Shown here piece by piece: positions 1 through 8,145 of a stretch of 61,121 nt of DNA; position 1 is the first letter of the stretch, and every line of letters starts with the position of its first letter. Source of the DNA: Pseudomonas fluorescens. Its GTDB lineage: Bacteria > Pseudomonadota > Gammaproteobacteria > Pseudomonadales > Pseudomonadaceae. A program made the translations under genes and the position numbers. Below the pieces are notes generated by a model. It was not told the DNA's origin. It was given only the letters and a program-made list of their open reading frames with translations, and ran no database searches. The DNA lies in assembly GCF_000968015.1 (NCBI RefSeq), contig NZ_LACH01000069.1, positions 1 through 61,121 of the forward strand, written 5' to 3'.

Positions 1-1
1 A

Positions 2-148
2 GTGATGAGTCGCATCGCCGCACCCATGGTCGGCGGCATGGTCACCGCGCCCTTACTGTCTCTGTTTGTCATCCCGGCAGCTTACCGCTTGATGCGCCGT
101 CGGCGCCTCGCTGTTGAATCCACACGATCGCAAGGAAGCGGGCTCTGA
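2..148 (+). CDS. CusA/CzcA-type RND metal efflux pump, C-terminal end only
   Basis: This is the last 48 codons of a gene that begins before the window. The reading frame gives SRIAAPMVGGMVTAPLLSLF followed by VIPAAYRLM and a basic tail, which is the final transmembrane helix and cytoplasmic end of heavy-metal RND pumps (CusA/SilA/CzcA). Family proteins are about 1,040 residues and export Cu(I)/Ag(I) or divalent cations through a tripartite envelope complex. The C-terminus matches my memory of the CusA branch more closely than CzcA, but the substrate cannot be decided from this piece. Its presence suggests that the left edge of the window is the end of a metal-resistance operon, consistent with the DUF2790 gene and the cytochrome fragment nearby. 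Confidence 0.8.
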   Translation: MMSRIAAPMVGGMVTAPLLSLFVIPAAYRLMRRRRLAVESTRSQGSGL

Positions 149-399
149 AGTGATCGTGTCCACGACTGCTTGCGCCATTACTGCACGGCCCCTGGTTGCC
201 TGCACCACATCATTCAGCGGTCTGATTTTCTGGTTGGGCAGGGGACGACCCTTATATTCAATCTGGGACCGAACTCTATCGGTACTGCGTCACAACAGGG
301 CTGATAGAGATCGACGCTTGAGGCTAATAGACCCTGTTCGACACGGATTAACTGCAAGAGTGAAGGTGTATTTCCTCTGAGGCAGACCCGGAGGAATGT

Positions 400-673
400 A
401 TGGAAATGTCGGGCTTGATCGATTTGCTGGCTGGTAAAGGAAACAGTTGGCAGTGTTCTGAGTGATGCCGAAGCAGTGTCGTTTGTTGAGGCGCATTTTC
501 CGGGCAAAGCGTATTGCCTGGTAGCTGACTGGACGTTGATCGATGTTTCCGTTTCCGACAAGCAGGCCAAAGCGCTTGCGACCCTGGGTCTCGTGGCCAG
601 CGTCGTTTATGCGCTTTGTGTCATTGAAGACAGTCGTGAGCGTTTTCCTCCAGGCGACCTTACACATAAGTAA
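400..673 (+). pseudogene. DUF6957-like small protein, frameshifted remnant
   Basis: An ATG at 400 follows a good ribosome binding site (GGAGG, about 391). It opens MEMSGLIDLLAGKG and then hits a stop after 21 codons. One frame over, from about 440, the text continues as ETVGSVLSDAEAVSFVEAHF, then PGKAYCLVADWTLIDV, then VIEDSRERFPPGD, which resembles the DUF6957 family of Pseudomonas hypothetical proteins (about 120 residues). A +1 shift near 437-441 would join the two. The frame ends at 671-673 soon after PPGD, so the family's C-terminal part is also lost or shifted. I read this as a dead gene. The function of the family is unknown. Confidence 0.55.
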
Positions 674-747
674 TATTCGCGGCAGCTTTCTGAAAGGCAT
701 TATTGGCTATCCTCTAGTCAGTAGTAAGTGAGCACTAGGAGAAAATC

Positions 748-1080
748 ATGAAAGCATTAAAAGTATTTTTTGCCGTTTCTATCTTGACCTTGTCTTCTTT
801 GGCCATGGCTGAAGGAGGTGGAGACCGCGTTTATGGTCGAATGATGCAAGAGAACCAACAGGCGATGGAGCAATACGCCTTGAGAAATGGAAAGACTGCA
901 CCTGAAGTTGTTCATTATGAATACGGAATGAACCTCGATATTCAGAAGGTAGTCAGTGTCACTCAAGCCAACAAAACCTGCAGTGTGGCGCCTTCGCGCA
1001 TGACCTATGAAGACTCGGCGGGCAAGCTCAACACTTTGGAGTACAAGGTTATGGGTACCAACTGTCCGCATGGAAGCTAG
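748..1080 (+). CDS. DUF2790 family small secreted protein
   Basis: The product is 110 residues with a clear signal peptide (MKALKVFFAVSILTLSSLAMA, cleavage likely after AMA) and a mature part carrying the DUF2790 signature: PEVVHYEYGMNLDI, then KTCSVAPSRMTYEDSAGKLN, then EYKVMGTNC. An AGGAGA ribosome binding site lies just before the ATG. The family is nearly restricted to Pseudomonas, is exported to the periplasm, and has no known biochemical role. Members are often seen beside metal-resistance genes. Here it follows the efflux pump fragment on the same strand, with the dead DUF6957 gene between them. Two cysteines in the mature part could form a disulfide. Confidence 0.8.
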   Translation: MKALKVFFAVSILTLSSLAMAEGGGDRVYGRMMQENQQAMEQYALRNGKTAPEVVHYEYGMNLDIQKVVSVTQANKTCSVAPSRMTYEDSAGKLNTLEYKVMGTNCPHGS

Positions 1081-1203
1081 TTATAAGACACATGTCTGCG
1101 TCAGCTGATTCGATCTTGTCTTTAGGTACGCTTACGGTTCGCTCCAGTTGCATAAGTCGTTTGCGCACAGCTAGAGGAGGCAGCGAACGTGTTACACAAA
1201 CCT

Positions 1204-2466
1204 TTACGGGCTGAGAAAGTCAGGGGCTACGTTGAGCGCGGAAAACACGATCGACAGGATGGTCATCAATAGCCATACGAAACCGTCCCAGTATTTTATC
1301 GCGGCCAGCAGCAAGGCCCCGACGATTGGCAGCAGGGACAGCCCCTTCAGCAAGCGAAAGGTCCTGGTTAGCGTTCGGCCCTGCTTGTCGACTTGGTCGA
1401 TGGTGATCCTGAGCAGACCCTGAAGTTTTGGGGGATAGGTTTTTATCTTGTCCTTAAAATCATCGAAGATGACATTGAAGCTGTGTAGCAGGCGCTCCGT
1501 TTGCAGCATTTGATTGTGAAGGATCGCAAGCAGAACCACAGAGACCACTGCCAGCCCAAGGACAAGGATAAAACCTTCGAATCTTGAGGTTGTTTTCTCC
1601 AGCACGACCAGACCCGCCAACGATATCGGCAGGGCGAGCATCTTGCCGGCGATGTCGCCCAGCACCCCACTAAGCTTAGTGCCATAGTCGATTTCAGCCT
1701 GGGCCACCTCGCGCCTGACCCGCTCAAACGAGAAGCTATAGACGTAGGTTTGCAGATTCGCACGGTACGTGGCGAGGACCTCCCGCCACTCCCGCACGAT
1801 CACCAAGAACAGATTCGGCTCACTCTCAAACTTCTCGATGACGCTCGCCACCGCCATCCGAATCATTAATTTTCGTTCGGAGAGGTGCGCCTTGTTTTCG
1901 TTTTTTCGATTGAGTATTTCTTCCAACAAGCTCAGGTGGTTGAGCTCATAGTCAAGAACCTTGACGTCAACCTGAGTAGGCAACAGAAAAGTTCTCGGAG
2001 GCTTAGCCCCATCAGGAGGCAAGGCAAAAAACAGGTTATAACCATCTGGGCTGCTGTCTTTGTCGACGCCGATCGCTAGCAGTGCAAGCAGCTCGATCAG
2101 CCGGCAGACGCGCCTGAGCGCCTTAATCGCCGGAGGTTCGGTGTCATCACTATCCGCCCAACGGAGCTCAACAATGTACACGTTGCTCGGAAATTGGCCC
2201 TTGCCCAATGAGCCATTACGAGCGACAAACTCGCCTAAGTTCGCGTAGAACCGGCCCGCCTCGTTCGATGGCAAGCGAAACTCAATATCGAGAGAGTCAG
2301 CTTCGTCAGAGCAATGCTCGAACTTGCCATAGGCTGCGGGCAGGTCATCACACATTCGCAACGCGCCGATAATGTCGGGCGTTGGCCTCCCCTCATAGCG
2401 GATGACCCCATCCTCAAAGGCGGGTACTCCGAGGGCACGGTAGAGAGCTACCACATGGGAAAACAT
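1204..2466 (-). CDS. Unknown four-helix membrane protein, partner of NdpA-like gene
   Basis: I do not recognise this 420-residue protein. Residues 1 to about 265 are soluble with mixed charge. A hydrophobic pair follows at roughly 270-320 (MLALPISLAGLVVLE and FILVLGLAVVSVVLLAI), then a charged cytoplasm-like stretch, and a second hydrophobic pair at about 372-415 up to the C-terminus. The start codon lies 2 bases after the stop of the NdpA-like gene, so the two are co-transcribed and probably translationally coupled. A large soluble N-terminal domain joined to paired helices, next to a nucleoid-associated protein, is an arrangement I cannot place in a described system. A role in defence or nucleoid-membrane contact is only a guess. 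The reading frame is intact although its neighbour carries a stop. Confidence 0.7.
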   Translation of the reverse strand: MFSHVVALYRALGVPAFEDGVIRYEGRPTPDIIGALRMCDDLPAAYGKFEHCSDEADSLDIEFRLPSNEAGRFYANLGEFVARNGSLGKGQFPSNVYIVELRWADSDDTEPPAIKALRRVCRLIELLALLAIGVDKDSSPDGYNLFFALPPDGAKPPRTFLLPTQVDVKVLDYELNHLSLLEEILNRKNENKAHLSERKLMIRMAVASVIEKFESEPNLFLVIVREWREVLATYRANLQTYVYSFSFERVRREVAQAEIDYGTKLSGVLGDIAGKMLALPISLAGLVVLEKTTSRFEGFILVLGLAVVSVVLLAILHNQMLQTERLLHSFNVIFDDFKDKIKTYPPKLQGLLRITIDQVDKQGRTLTRTFRLLKGLSLLPIVGALLLAAIKYWDGFVWLLMTILSIVFSALNVAPDFLSP

Positions 2467-2468
2467 TT

Positions 2469-3599
2469 TTAGCCAGCCCTTGCCAGCAATTCTTTCTCGA
2501 TCACATCAACCAGTTCGGCAGTCAGATTGGACAGGGTCAACCTCTTCCGTCCCTCATCGTAGTAAACGTCTGCGGCCGGATCCTTACCTAACGCTCCACG
2601 CTCGAATTGCAACGACCAGTTAGCTGCGTCCCCCTTGATCCGGGTCTTCTCTTTCAGCGATTTCGCATTGACCGTAAAGTCGTCCGGCACCTTGTGTTTC
2701 TCACTATTCAAATAGTCTTTCAGCCCAGCGATTTCATCCACTAAATCAGCGGGTATGTGTGCGACGGCGACGTGGCAGATGGCGTCCAGGCGCGCAGACT
2801 TGCCTGCGGCCAACTGCTCCTCCAGATATTTGATCACCGCCTCTTTGGCCTAATAACCAAAGCTTTTTAACGGTTTTTTGTCGCGAAAAAACCGGGCAAC
2901 GTTATCGATGGCATTTTTGGTAGCGCGTCTGGAGGCCACTCCTTTCGCACAACCCAGTGCAGAAATGAAATAGTCGGATGCCTGACTATCACGGCCGCGG
3001 CTGATGAAGCACAGGTAGGTTGAATCTATTTCCTCTTCCGCGTCATCCCCATCCTGCTCAGGCGAGGCAGCGGCAGCAGCCATAGCCTTTATGGCGACGA
3101 AGCTAGCCAAGTTGATCCTGGCAGCCTGCTGAACCTTGTTGAGATCGACCTCCTGAATTTCCTTCGGCACATAGTTTTCGTCCAGCTGAATACCACCGCG
3201 CTCCTTCATGCTGGCGACCAGGAAAAAGTCGGTTGCGCCCGAGGTGTACTGGGCACACAGGATGTGTCCACCATTGGACAAGACTTGATTACCGGCTTGC
3301 TCCACCAGTTGGTCCATAGCCAAGTGGGTCAAGTCGATAAATTGCGTTTCATCATCTTGTACTTCTACGAACGCGGTAAAACGCTCTGGAAACGGCCCTT
3401 GACGGTCATCACTGGCAAACTGGCCATAGACCACACTGTTGCCTTCTTTGCCGATGAGGCCGTAGATGCCATTGACCAGAAAATGCAACGCGGGATTTTC
3501 AGTATCGAGCGCCACATCCTTCTTGACCACCTCGGAGATAAAGCTGGTCTTGGCCAGCTTCTTGAAGCTGTGAATAATGGCAGTTTTCAGTGTGATCAT
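2469..3599 (-). pseudogene. NdpA/YejK-like nucleoid-associated protein split by in-frame TAG
   Basis: The N-terminal 249 residues (MITLKTAIIHSFKKL onward) and the 122-residue ORF starting at 2837 lie in the same frame, separated only by a TAG at 2850-2852 and four sense codons. The first part contains the NdpA-like FLVNGIYGLIGKEGNSVVYG region. The second has the family's C-terminal pattern: VPDDFTVNAKSLKEKTRIKG, then LGKDPAADVYYDEGRKRLTL. Read through, the protein would be about 376 residues, close to the 335 of E. coli YejK. One substitution, for example CAG to TAG, explains the break. Family members bind the nucleoid, with poorly known function. The gene is the first of a two-gene unit with the downstream membrane protein. 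Whether a truncated or read-through product works cannot be told from sequence. Confidence 0.78.
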
Positions 3600-3876
3600 A
3601 GGTCGAATTCCGTTCCGATAGTATCAATATGGAATCACTGAAAATAACACCTTACCCAACAAACTTCAGGGCTTATCTCGACACGTGACACCGCCTAAGG
3701 GCTTCAACACTTAGGCAATGAGTAAGACCGCAAGAACCCATTAACTGTACATGCATACAGAATAATAATCTATGCCGTTTGCCAACACGAGGGTTGGAAC
3801 GTTGAAGCGCGGCCAGCACCATCTCGGATTGTCACAGACGATGGCCGCTATCATTGACTCAATCTGAGCCCTATCT

Positions 3877-3939
3877 GCGTTCCTACATAATCTGTCGGCG
3901 ATTGGTTAGTCAGCCGACGTAAATTTTACGTAGGAACGC
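3877..3939. repeat. Composite inverted repeat in the 800-bp gap before the ABC operon
   Basis: The outer arms GCGTTCCTAC (3877-3886) and GTAGGAACGC (3930-3939) are perfect complements. Nested inside are GTCGGC (3894-3899) and GCCGAC (3913-3918), and a third palindrome ACGTAAA-T-TTTACGT occupies 3917-3931. The sequence can fold as a long stem-loop. It sits in the 3600-4401 gap, which otherwise holds no gene I can support. It could be a regulatory site, a small mobile-element remnant or a transcript structure. It does not show the R-box pattern of an integron attC site. Confidence 0.5.
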
Positions 3940-4401
3940 GATTTTCGTTCCGATTCCGACTGTCAAATTTGCTCTAAAACGTTTTTTACATTTCCTGCAA
4001 TACAGCTTCATGTTCCCAGGGTCGAACTCGTCGTACACATGACCACTCAATGCCTACGATGACACTCCGCCGTTCTGACCGTCGATGCTGCTGGAGCATC
4101 AAGGATTGAGCCAGGAAAGTCGGCGCCCTTAATCTCACACTTTGTTACCGCATACCCCAGCCGGGTGTAAAAACCTGCTTTGGTAACAGCCTCGCAGGCT
4201 GCCTCACCCCCTGCGCTAACCTGCCTGTCAAGCCCACCCCAGAGCGCTGTACGCGCTTTCTCAAACGCCCAATCCGCGAATTGGCCGGGTGATTGCATAT
4301 TCTTGTCTGTACAAGTATCTGCGTGTGCATAAGACATTTCGCCGCGCAGTACACGCGCTCTTGCGGCACAAGCGTTTTCGATGGTCCTTGGGAATAAAAT
4401 A

Positions 4402-5184
4402 ATGAAAAAAGCATTTCTCACTCTTTCTGCATTGGCTTTGTGTGTGGCTGCCGGTTCTGCGCTGGCCAAGGAGTACAAGGAGTTGCGCTTTGGCGTCGAC
4501 CCCTCTTATGCGCCGTTCGAATCCAAGGCCGCCGATGGCAGCCTGGCGGGCTTCGATATCGACCTGGGCAACGCGATCTGCGCTGAGCTGAAGGTCAAGT
4601 GCAAGTGGGTTGAAAGCGACTTCGACGGCATGATTCCCGGCCTCAAGGCCAACAAGTTCGATGGCGTGATCTCTTCCATGACCGTCACGCCAGCGCGTGA
4701 GAAAGTCATCGATTTTTCGAGCGAGCTGTTCTCTGGCCCGACCGCGCTGGTATTCAAGAAAGGCGCGGCCATCGGCACTGATCCGGCGCTCCTCAAGGGC
4801 AAGAAAGTCGGCTACGAGCAAGGCACCATCCAGGAAGCCTACGCCAAGGCCGTGCTGGACAAGGCCGGGGTAGAGACCCAGGCCTACGCCAACCAGGACC
4901 AGGTGTACGCTGATCTGATCTCCGGACGCCTCGATGCCTCAATCCAGGACATGCTGCAAGCCGAACTGGGCTTCCTGAAGTCGCCACCAGGCGCTGACTT
5001 CCAAGTCAGCGAGCTGGTCGAAAGCCCCCTGCTACCAGCCAAAACCGCCGTGGGTCTCACCAAAGGCAACGCCGAGCTGCAGGCCTTGCTGAACAAAGGT
5101 ATCAAGGCACTGCACGACAATGGCACCTATGCGGCCGTCCAGCAGAAGCACTTTGGCGATCTGAATCTCTACAGCGGCAAATAA
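4402..5184 (+). CDS. Cationic amino-acid ABC transporter, periplasmic binding protein (HisJ/ArgT type)
   Basis: The protein is 260 residues from the chosen ATG, which puts the signal peptide MKKAFLTLSALALCVAAGSA at the N-terminus. An in-frame ATG seven codons upstream (4381) would spoil it. The mature part begins KEYKELRFGVDPSYAPFESK and is a type 3 extracellular solute-binding domain. Cysteines in AICAELKVKCKW match the disulfide of HisJ/LAO-binding proteins, and the ligand-binding stretch reads GVISSMTVTPAREKVIDFS. Family members capture arginine, ornithine, lysine or histidine in the periplasm. It is the first gene of a four-gene operon with both permeases and the ATPase. The exact ligand is uncertain. 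Confidence 0.88.
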   Translation: MKKAFLTLSALALCVAAGSALAKEYKELRFGVDPSYAPFESKAADGSLAGFDIDLGNAICAELKVKCKWVESDFDGMIPGLKANKFDGVISSMTVTPAREKVIDFSSELFSGPTALVFKKGAAIGTDPALLKGKKVGYEQGTIQEAYAKAVLDKAGVETQAYANQDQVYADLISGRLDASIQDMLQAELGFLKSPPGADFQVSELVESPLLPAKTAVGLTKGNAELQALLNKGIKALHDNGTYAAVQQKHFGDLNLYSGK

Positions 5185-5239
5185 TGACCCTGCGCCCATT
5201 TCCGGATGGGCACTTTTTTGATTGACGTAGGGCTGCTCA

Positions 5240-5968
5240 ATGCTAGAAAACCTATTGCAGATTCTTGGGCTGTCAGGCTTTAGCCTTAAGGGTTTCGGCC
5301 CGCTGTTGCTGCAAGGCTCCTGGATGACTGTCAAATTATCCTTTCTGTGCTTGCTGGTGAGCGTTGGCCTGGGCCTGATCGGCGCCAGCGCCAAGCTTTC
5401 GAAATCGGCACTGCTGCGCGTCCCTGCGCAGGCCTACACCACGCTGATCCGCGGGGTGCCGGACTTGGTGCTGATGCTGTTGATCTTCTACAGCCTGCAA
5501 ACCTGGCTGACCAGCCTGACCGAAGCACTGGGCTGGGACTATATCGAAATCAACCCCTTTAGCGCCGGGGTCATTACCCTGGGCTTCATCTACGGGGCTT
5601 ATTTCACCGAAACCTTCCGTGGCGCCATCCTTGCCGTACCGCGAGGGCAGATGGAAGCGGCTACCGCCTACGGCCTGACCCGCGCTCAGCGCTTTCGCTT
5701 AGTGGTGTTCCCGCAAATGATGCGTTTTGCCCTGCCGGGCATCAGTAATAACTGGATGGTGATCCTCAAGGCCACCGCGCTGGTGTCGATCATTGGCTTG
5801 GCCGATCTGGTCAAGGTGGCCCAGGACGCGGGCAAGAGCTCTTATCAGCTGTTCTTCTTCCTGATTCTGGCCGCCTTGATCTATCTGGTGATAACCACCG
5901 CTTCGAACTACGTCTTGCGCCGGATGGAAATCTTCTACGCCGCAGGCACCCGGGAGGCCGTGCGATGA
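5240..5968 (+). CDS. hisQ: Amino-acid ABC transporter permease, HisQ type
   Basis: This 242-residue inner-membrane protein has about five hydrophobic helices and the ABC permease signature EAATAYGLTRAQRFRLVVFP (EAA loop, about residues 140-160), which docks on the ATPase. The segment LIRGVPDLVLMLLIFY is typical of HisQ/GlnP-type permeases. It pairs with the next permease to form a heterodimeric channel for cationic amino acids. The gene starts 55 bases after the binding-protein gene and overlaps the next by 4 bases (ATGA), so the two permeases are translationally coupled. Assignment as HisQ rather than HisM rests on gene order and on the GVPDL motif. Confidence 0.87.
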   Translation: MLENLLQILGLSGFSLKGFGPLLLQGSWMTVKLSFLCLLVSVGLGLIGASAKLSKSALLRVPAQAYTTLIRGVPDLVLMLLIFYSLQTWLTSLTEALGWDYIEINPFSAGVITLGFIYGAYFTETFRGAILAVPRGQMEAATAYGLTRAQRFRLVVFPQMMRFALPGISNNWMVILKATALVSIIGLADLVKVAQDAGKSSYQLFFFLILAALIYLVITTASNYVLRRMEIFYAAGTREAVR

Positions 5969-6675
5969 TCGAGCTACTGCAGGAATACTGGAAACCTTTC
6001 CTGTTCCAGGACGGCAATCACATCACCGGGCTGGCCATGACCCTCTGGCTGCTCAGTGCCTCGATCTTCTTCGGTTTCGTGATGTCGATCCCGCTGTCGA
6101 TTGCCCGGGTCTCGACCAATATCTGGGTGCGCTGGCCGGTGCAGTTCTATACCTACCTGTTCCGCGGTACGCCGCTGTATATCCAGTTGCTGATTTGCTA
6201 CACCGGCATTTACAGCCTGGCCGCGGTGCGTGCTCAGCCAGTACTGGATGCGTTCTTTCGCGATGCGATGAACTGCACGATCCTGGCCTTCGCCCTGAAC
6301 ACCTGCGCCTACACCACGGAGATCTTCGCCGGGGCGATTCGCAGCATGAACCACGGTGAAGTCGAAGCGGCCAAGGCCTATGGCCTGACGGGCTGGAAGC
6401 TGTACACCTACGTGATCATGCCGTCCGCCCTGCGTCGCTCGCTGCCTTACTACAGCAACGAAGTGATTCTGATGCTGCACTCGACCACCGTGGCCTTCAC
6501 CGCGACCATCCCGGACATCCTGAAAGTCGCGCGAGACGCCAACTCGGCAACCTTCCTGACCTTTCAGTCGTTCGGCATCGCTGCGCTGATCTACCTGGCA
6601 GTCACTTTCTCCCTGGTCGGCCTGTTCCGCCTAGCTGAACGCCGTTGGTTGTCTTTCCTTGGCCCGGCTCACTAA
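5965..6675 (+). CDS. hisM: Amino-acid ABC transporter permease, HisM type
   Basis: This 236-residue inner-membrane permease has the EAA loop EVEAAKAYGLTGWKLYTYVI and the conserved YLFRGTPLYIQLLICYTGIY segment of HisM/ArtM proteins. It dimerises with the preceding permease. The ATG overlaps the end of hisQ by 4 bases. The downstream ATPase gene begins 16 bases after its stop. Its length and helix pattern are normal for the family, and nothing suggests damage. Confidence 0.88.
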   Translation: MIELLQEYWKPFLFQDGNHITGLAMTLWLLSASIFFGFVMSIPLSIARVSTNIWVRWPVQFYTYLFRGTPLYIQLLICYTGIYSLAAVRAQPVLDAFFRDAMNCTILAFALNTCAYTTEIFAGAIRSMNHGEVEAAKAYGLTGWKLYTYVIMPSALRRSLPYYSNEVILMLHSTTVAFTATIPDILKVARDANSATFLTFQSFGIAALIYLAVTFSLVGLFRLAERRWLSFLGPAH

Positions 6676-6691
6676 TTCAGGATGCTTGTTC

Positions 6692-7456
6692 ATGTACAAA
6701 CTGACCGTTGAAAACCTGCACAAAAGTTACGGCAACCATGAAGTCCTCAAGGGCGTTTCGCTAAACGCCAATACCGGCGATGTGATCAGCTTGATTGGCG
6801 CCAGTGGTTCGGGCAAGAGCACCTTTCTGCGTTGCATCAACTTCCTGGAAACGCCCAACGACGGCGCCATGAGCCTGGACAACCAGCCGATTCAAATGGT
6901 CCATGACCGCCACGGCATGCGCGTGGCCGACGCCAATGAATTGCAACGCATCCGCACTCGCCTGGCGATGGTGTTCCAGCACTTCAACCTGTGGAGCCAC
7001 ATGACCGTGCTCGACAACATCACCATGGCCCCACGCAGGGTGCTGGGCGTCAGCAAGAAGGACGCAGAGGATCGCGCCCGGCGCTACCTGGACAAGGTCG
7101 GTTTGCCGGCACGGGTTGCAGATCAATACCCCGCGTTTCTCTCGGGTGGTCAGCAGCAACGGGTCGCCATTGCCCGTGCCCTGAGCATGGAACCGGAGAT
7201 CATGCTGTTCGACGAGCCGACTTCGGCCCTGGACCCGGAACTGGTGGGTGAAGTGCTCAAGGTGATCCAGGGTCTGGCCGAAGAAGGCCGCACCATGATC
7301 ATGGTGACCCACGAAATGAGCTTTGCGCGCAAAGTGTCGAACCAGGTGCTGTTCCTGCACCAGGGGCGGGTCGAAGAGCAGGGTGCGCCCGAGCACGTAT
7401 TGGGCAACCCCAAAAGCGAGCGCCTGCAGCAATTCCTCAGCGGCAACCTGAAGTAA
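6692..7456 (+). CDS. hisP: Amino-acid ABC transporter ATPase, HisP type
   Basis: The chosen ATG gives 254 residues beginning MYKLTVENLHKSYGNHEVLK, the usual N-terminus. A longer frame from 6659 would overlap hisM and adds no family sequence. Walker A is GASGSGKST, the Q-loop is MVFQHFNLW, the signature is LSGGQQQR, Walker B is IMLFDEPTSALDPE and the H-loop is MVTHEMSF, so all ATPase elements are present. The product energises uptake of cationic amino acids from the cytoplasmic face. It is the last gene of the operon and is followed by a 17-bp hairpin. Order J-Q-M-P matches the enterobacterial histidine / lysine-arginine-ornithine system. Confidence 0.9.
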   Translation: MYKLTVENLHKSYGNHEVLKGVSLNANTGDVISLIGASGSGKSTFLRCINFLETPNDGAMSLDNQPIQMVHDRHGMRVADANELQRIRTRLAMVFQHFNLWSHMTVLDNITMAPRRVLGVSKKDAEDRARRYLDKVGLPARVADQYPAFLSGGQQQRVAIARALSMEPEIMLFDEPTSALDPELVGEVLKVIQGLAEEGRTMIMVTHEMSFARKVSNQVLFLHQGRVEEQGAPEHVLGNPKSERLQQFLSGNLK

Positions 7457-7460
7457 CCGG

Positions 7461-7498
7461 AGCGCCTTCGAGCGACCGCAGGGTCGCTCGAAGGCGCT
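7461..7498 (+). terminator. Long hairpin after the hisJQMP-like operon
   Basis: A perfect 17-bp stem (7461-7477 with 7482-7498) and a 4-base loop begin five bases after the stop codon of the ATPase gene. The arms read AGCGCCTTCGAGCGACC and its complement. There is no clear T-run after it, so it may act as a Rho-assisted terminator or protect the 3' end of the transcript. Confidence 0.65.
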
Positions 7499-7642
7499 TG
7501 CTCAACCCTCAAAACGCCCACGCCCAACCTGGGCAATCAGTGATGCCGTAGCCGCTGACGAGCCGCTGCCAACAGATCGGACCGCTTCGCTTCAAAACAA
7601 GGAACTCTGTCTGAGCAGCCACCCTCTCTGGAACCAGGATAT

Positions 7643-8036
7643 CTACCTACGCCGCATTGCTTTGAGCACATCACCGGGAGCATGGGCGCCGCTTGCGTCA
7701 CCGCGGTGAACGTCAGCTTCGGTGAACTCTTCAGTGCCCCCTGCATCATGACGATGTCCAGATGTCGCTTCTTTTTGCCCATCATCCTGACCTTCATGGT
7801 TATGCATCTTGGTTACACCACCATGCTGCTGGCCACCGCTGCTCGCGGCTAGCGCTCTGTATTCCTGAGCATCCATACCAGGAAGCTGCTAAAGAAAGGC
7901 GACCATTCCCCAGATATAGGGATCGGCCATGCTTTTACCCCAGACAGGCATGCCCGTGGATTTGATACCGTGCTTGATGATCCAGAACTCTGCTGCTGGG
8001 TTTCCACCGACACCAAGCCAAGGCTTGTGCCGCGAG
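7643..8036 (-). pseudogene. Cytochrome c family protein, 5'-truncated with in-frame TAG
   Basis: Read on the minus strand, one frame gives LGVGGNPAAEFWIIKHGIKS, then TGMPVWGKSMADPYIWGMVA, then FL-stop-QLPGMDAQEYRALAAS and a His-rich tail (HNHEGQDDG). This is the C-terminal half of a class I cytochrome c of a type I have seen near copper-resistance genes: the methionine of GMP is the distal haem ligand, and FLQQLP is expected where FL-TAG-QLP is found (TAG at 7889-7891). The haem-attachment CXXCH that should lie upstream is absent, because the frame closes around 8036. The gene is therefore doubly broken. A C-to-T change at one CAG codon would explain the stop. Together with the CusA end it marks a decaying metal-response region. 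Confidence 0.6.
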
Positions 8037-8072
8037 GTTATTATGAATCCTTCTGCTCAATGGGCAACAATC

Positions 8073-8094
8073 GGCCCAGAGTGTGTAAAAACGC
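8073..8094. repeat. IS1182-family left inverted repeat
   Basis: The sequence begins GGCCCAGAGTGTGTAAAAAC and is identical over 22 bases to the reverse complement of the right end. It defines the left boundary of the element, 52 bases before the transposase start codon. Confidence 0.85.
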
Positions 8095-8145
8095 CTTCGC
8101 GAACACTTGCTATGATTTCTGAGGATTTCATCGCAGGGATCGCCC

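Noticed and set aside
3877..3939. Possible integron attC site
   Set aside because: The outer arms do not carry the RYYYAAC/GTTRRRY boxes, and no integrase or cassette array is nearby.
4047..4478. 143-codon minus-strand frame before the amino-acid transporter
   Set aside because: It runs into the binding-protein gene, lacks a recognisable motif and has no good start, so I treat the gap as non-coding.
2850..7891. Reassigned or suppressed TAG codon in this organism
   Set aside because: Only worn or accessory genes carry internal TAG. All the housekeeping genes are intact, and several small genes end normally. Nonsense mutation is simpler.
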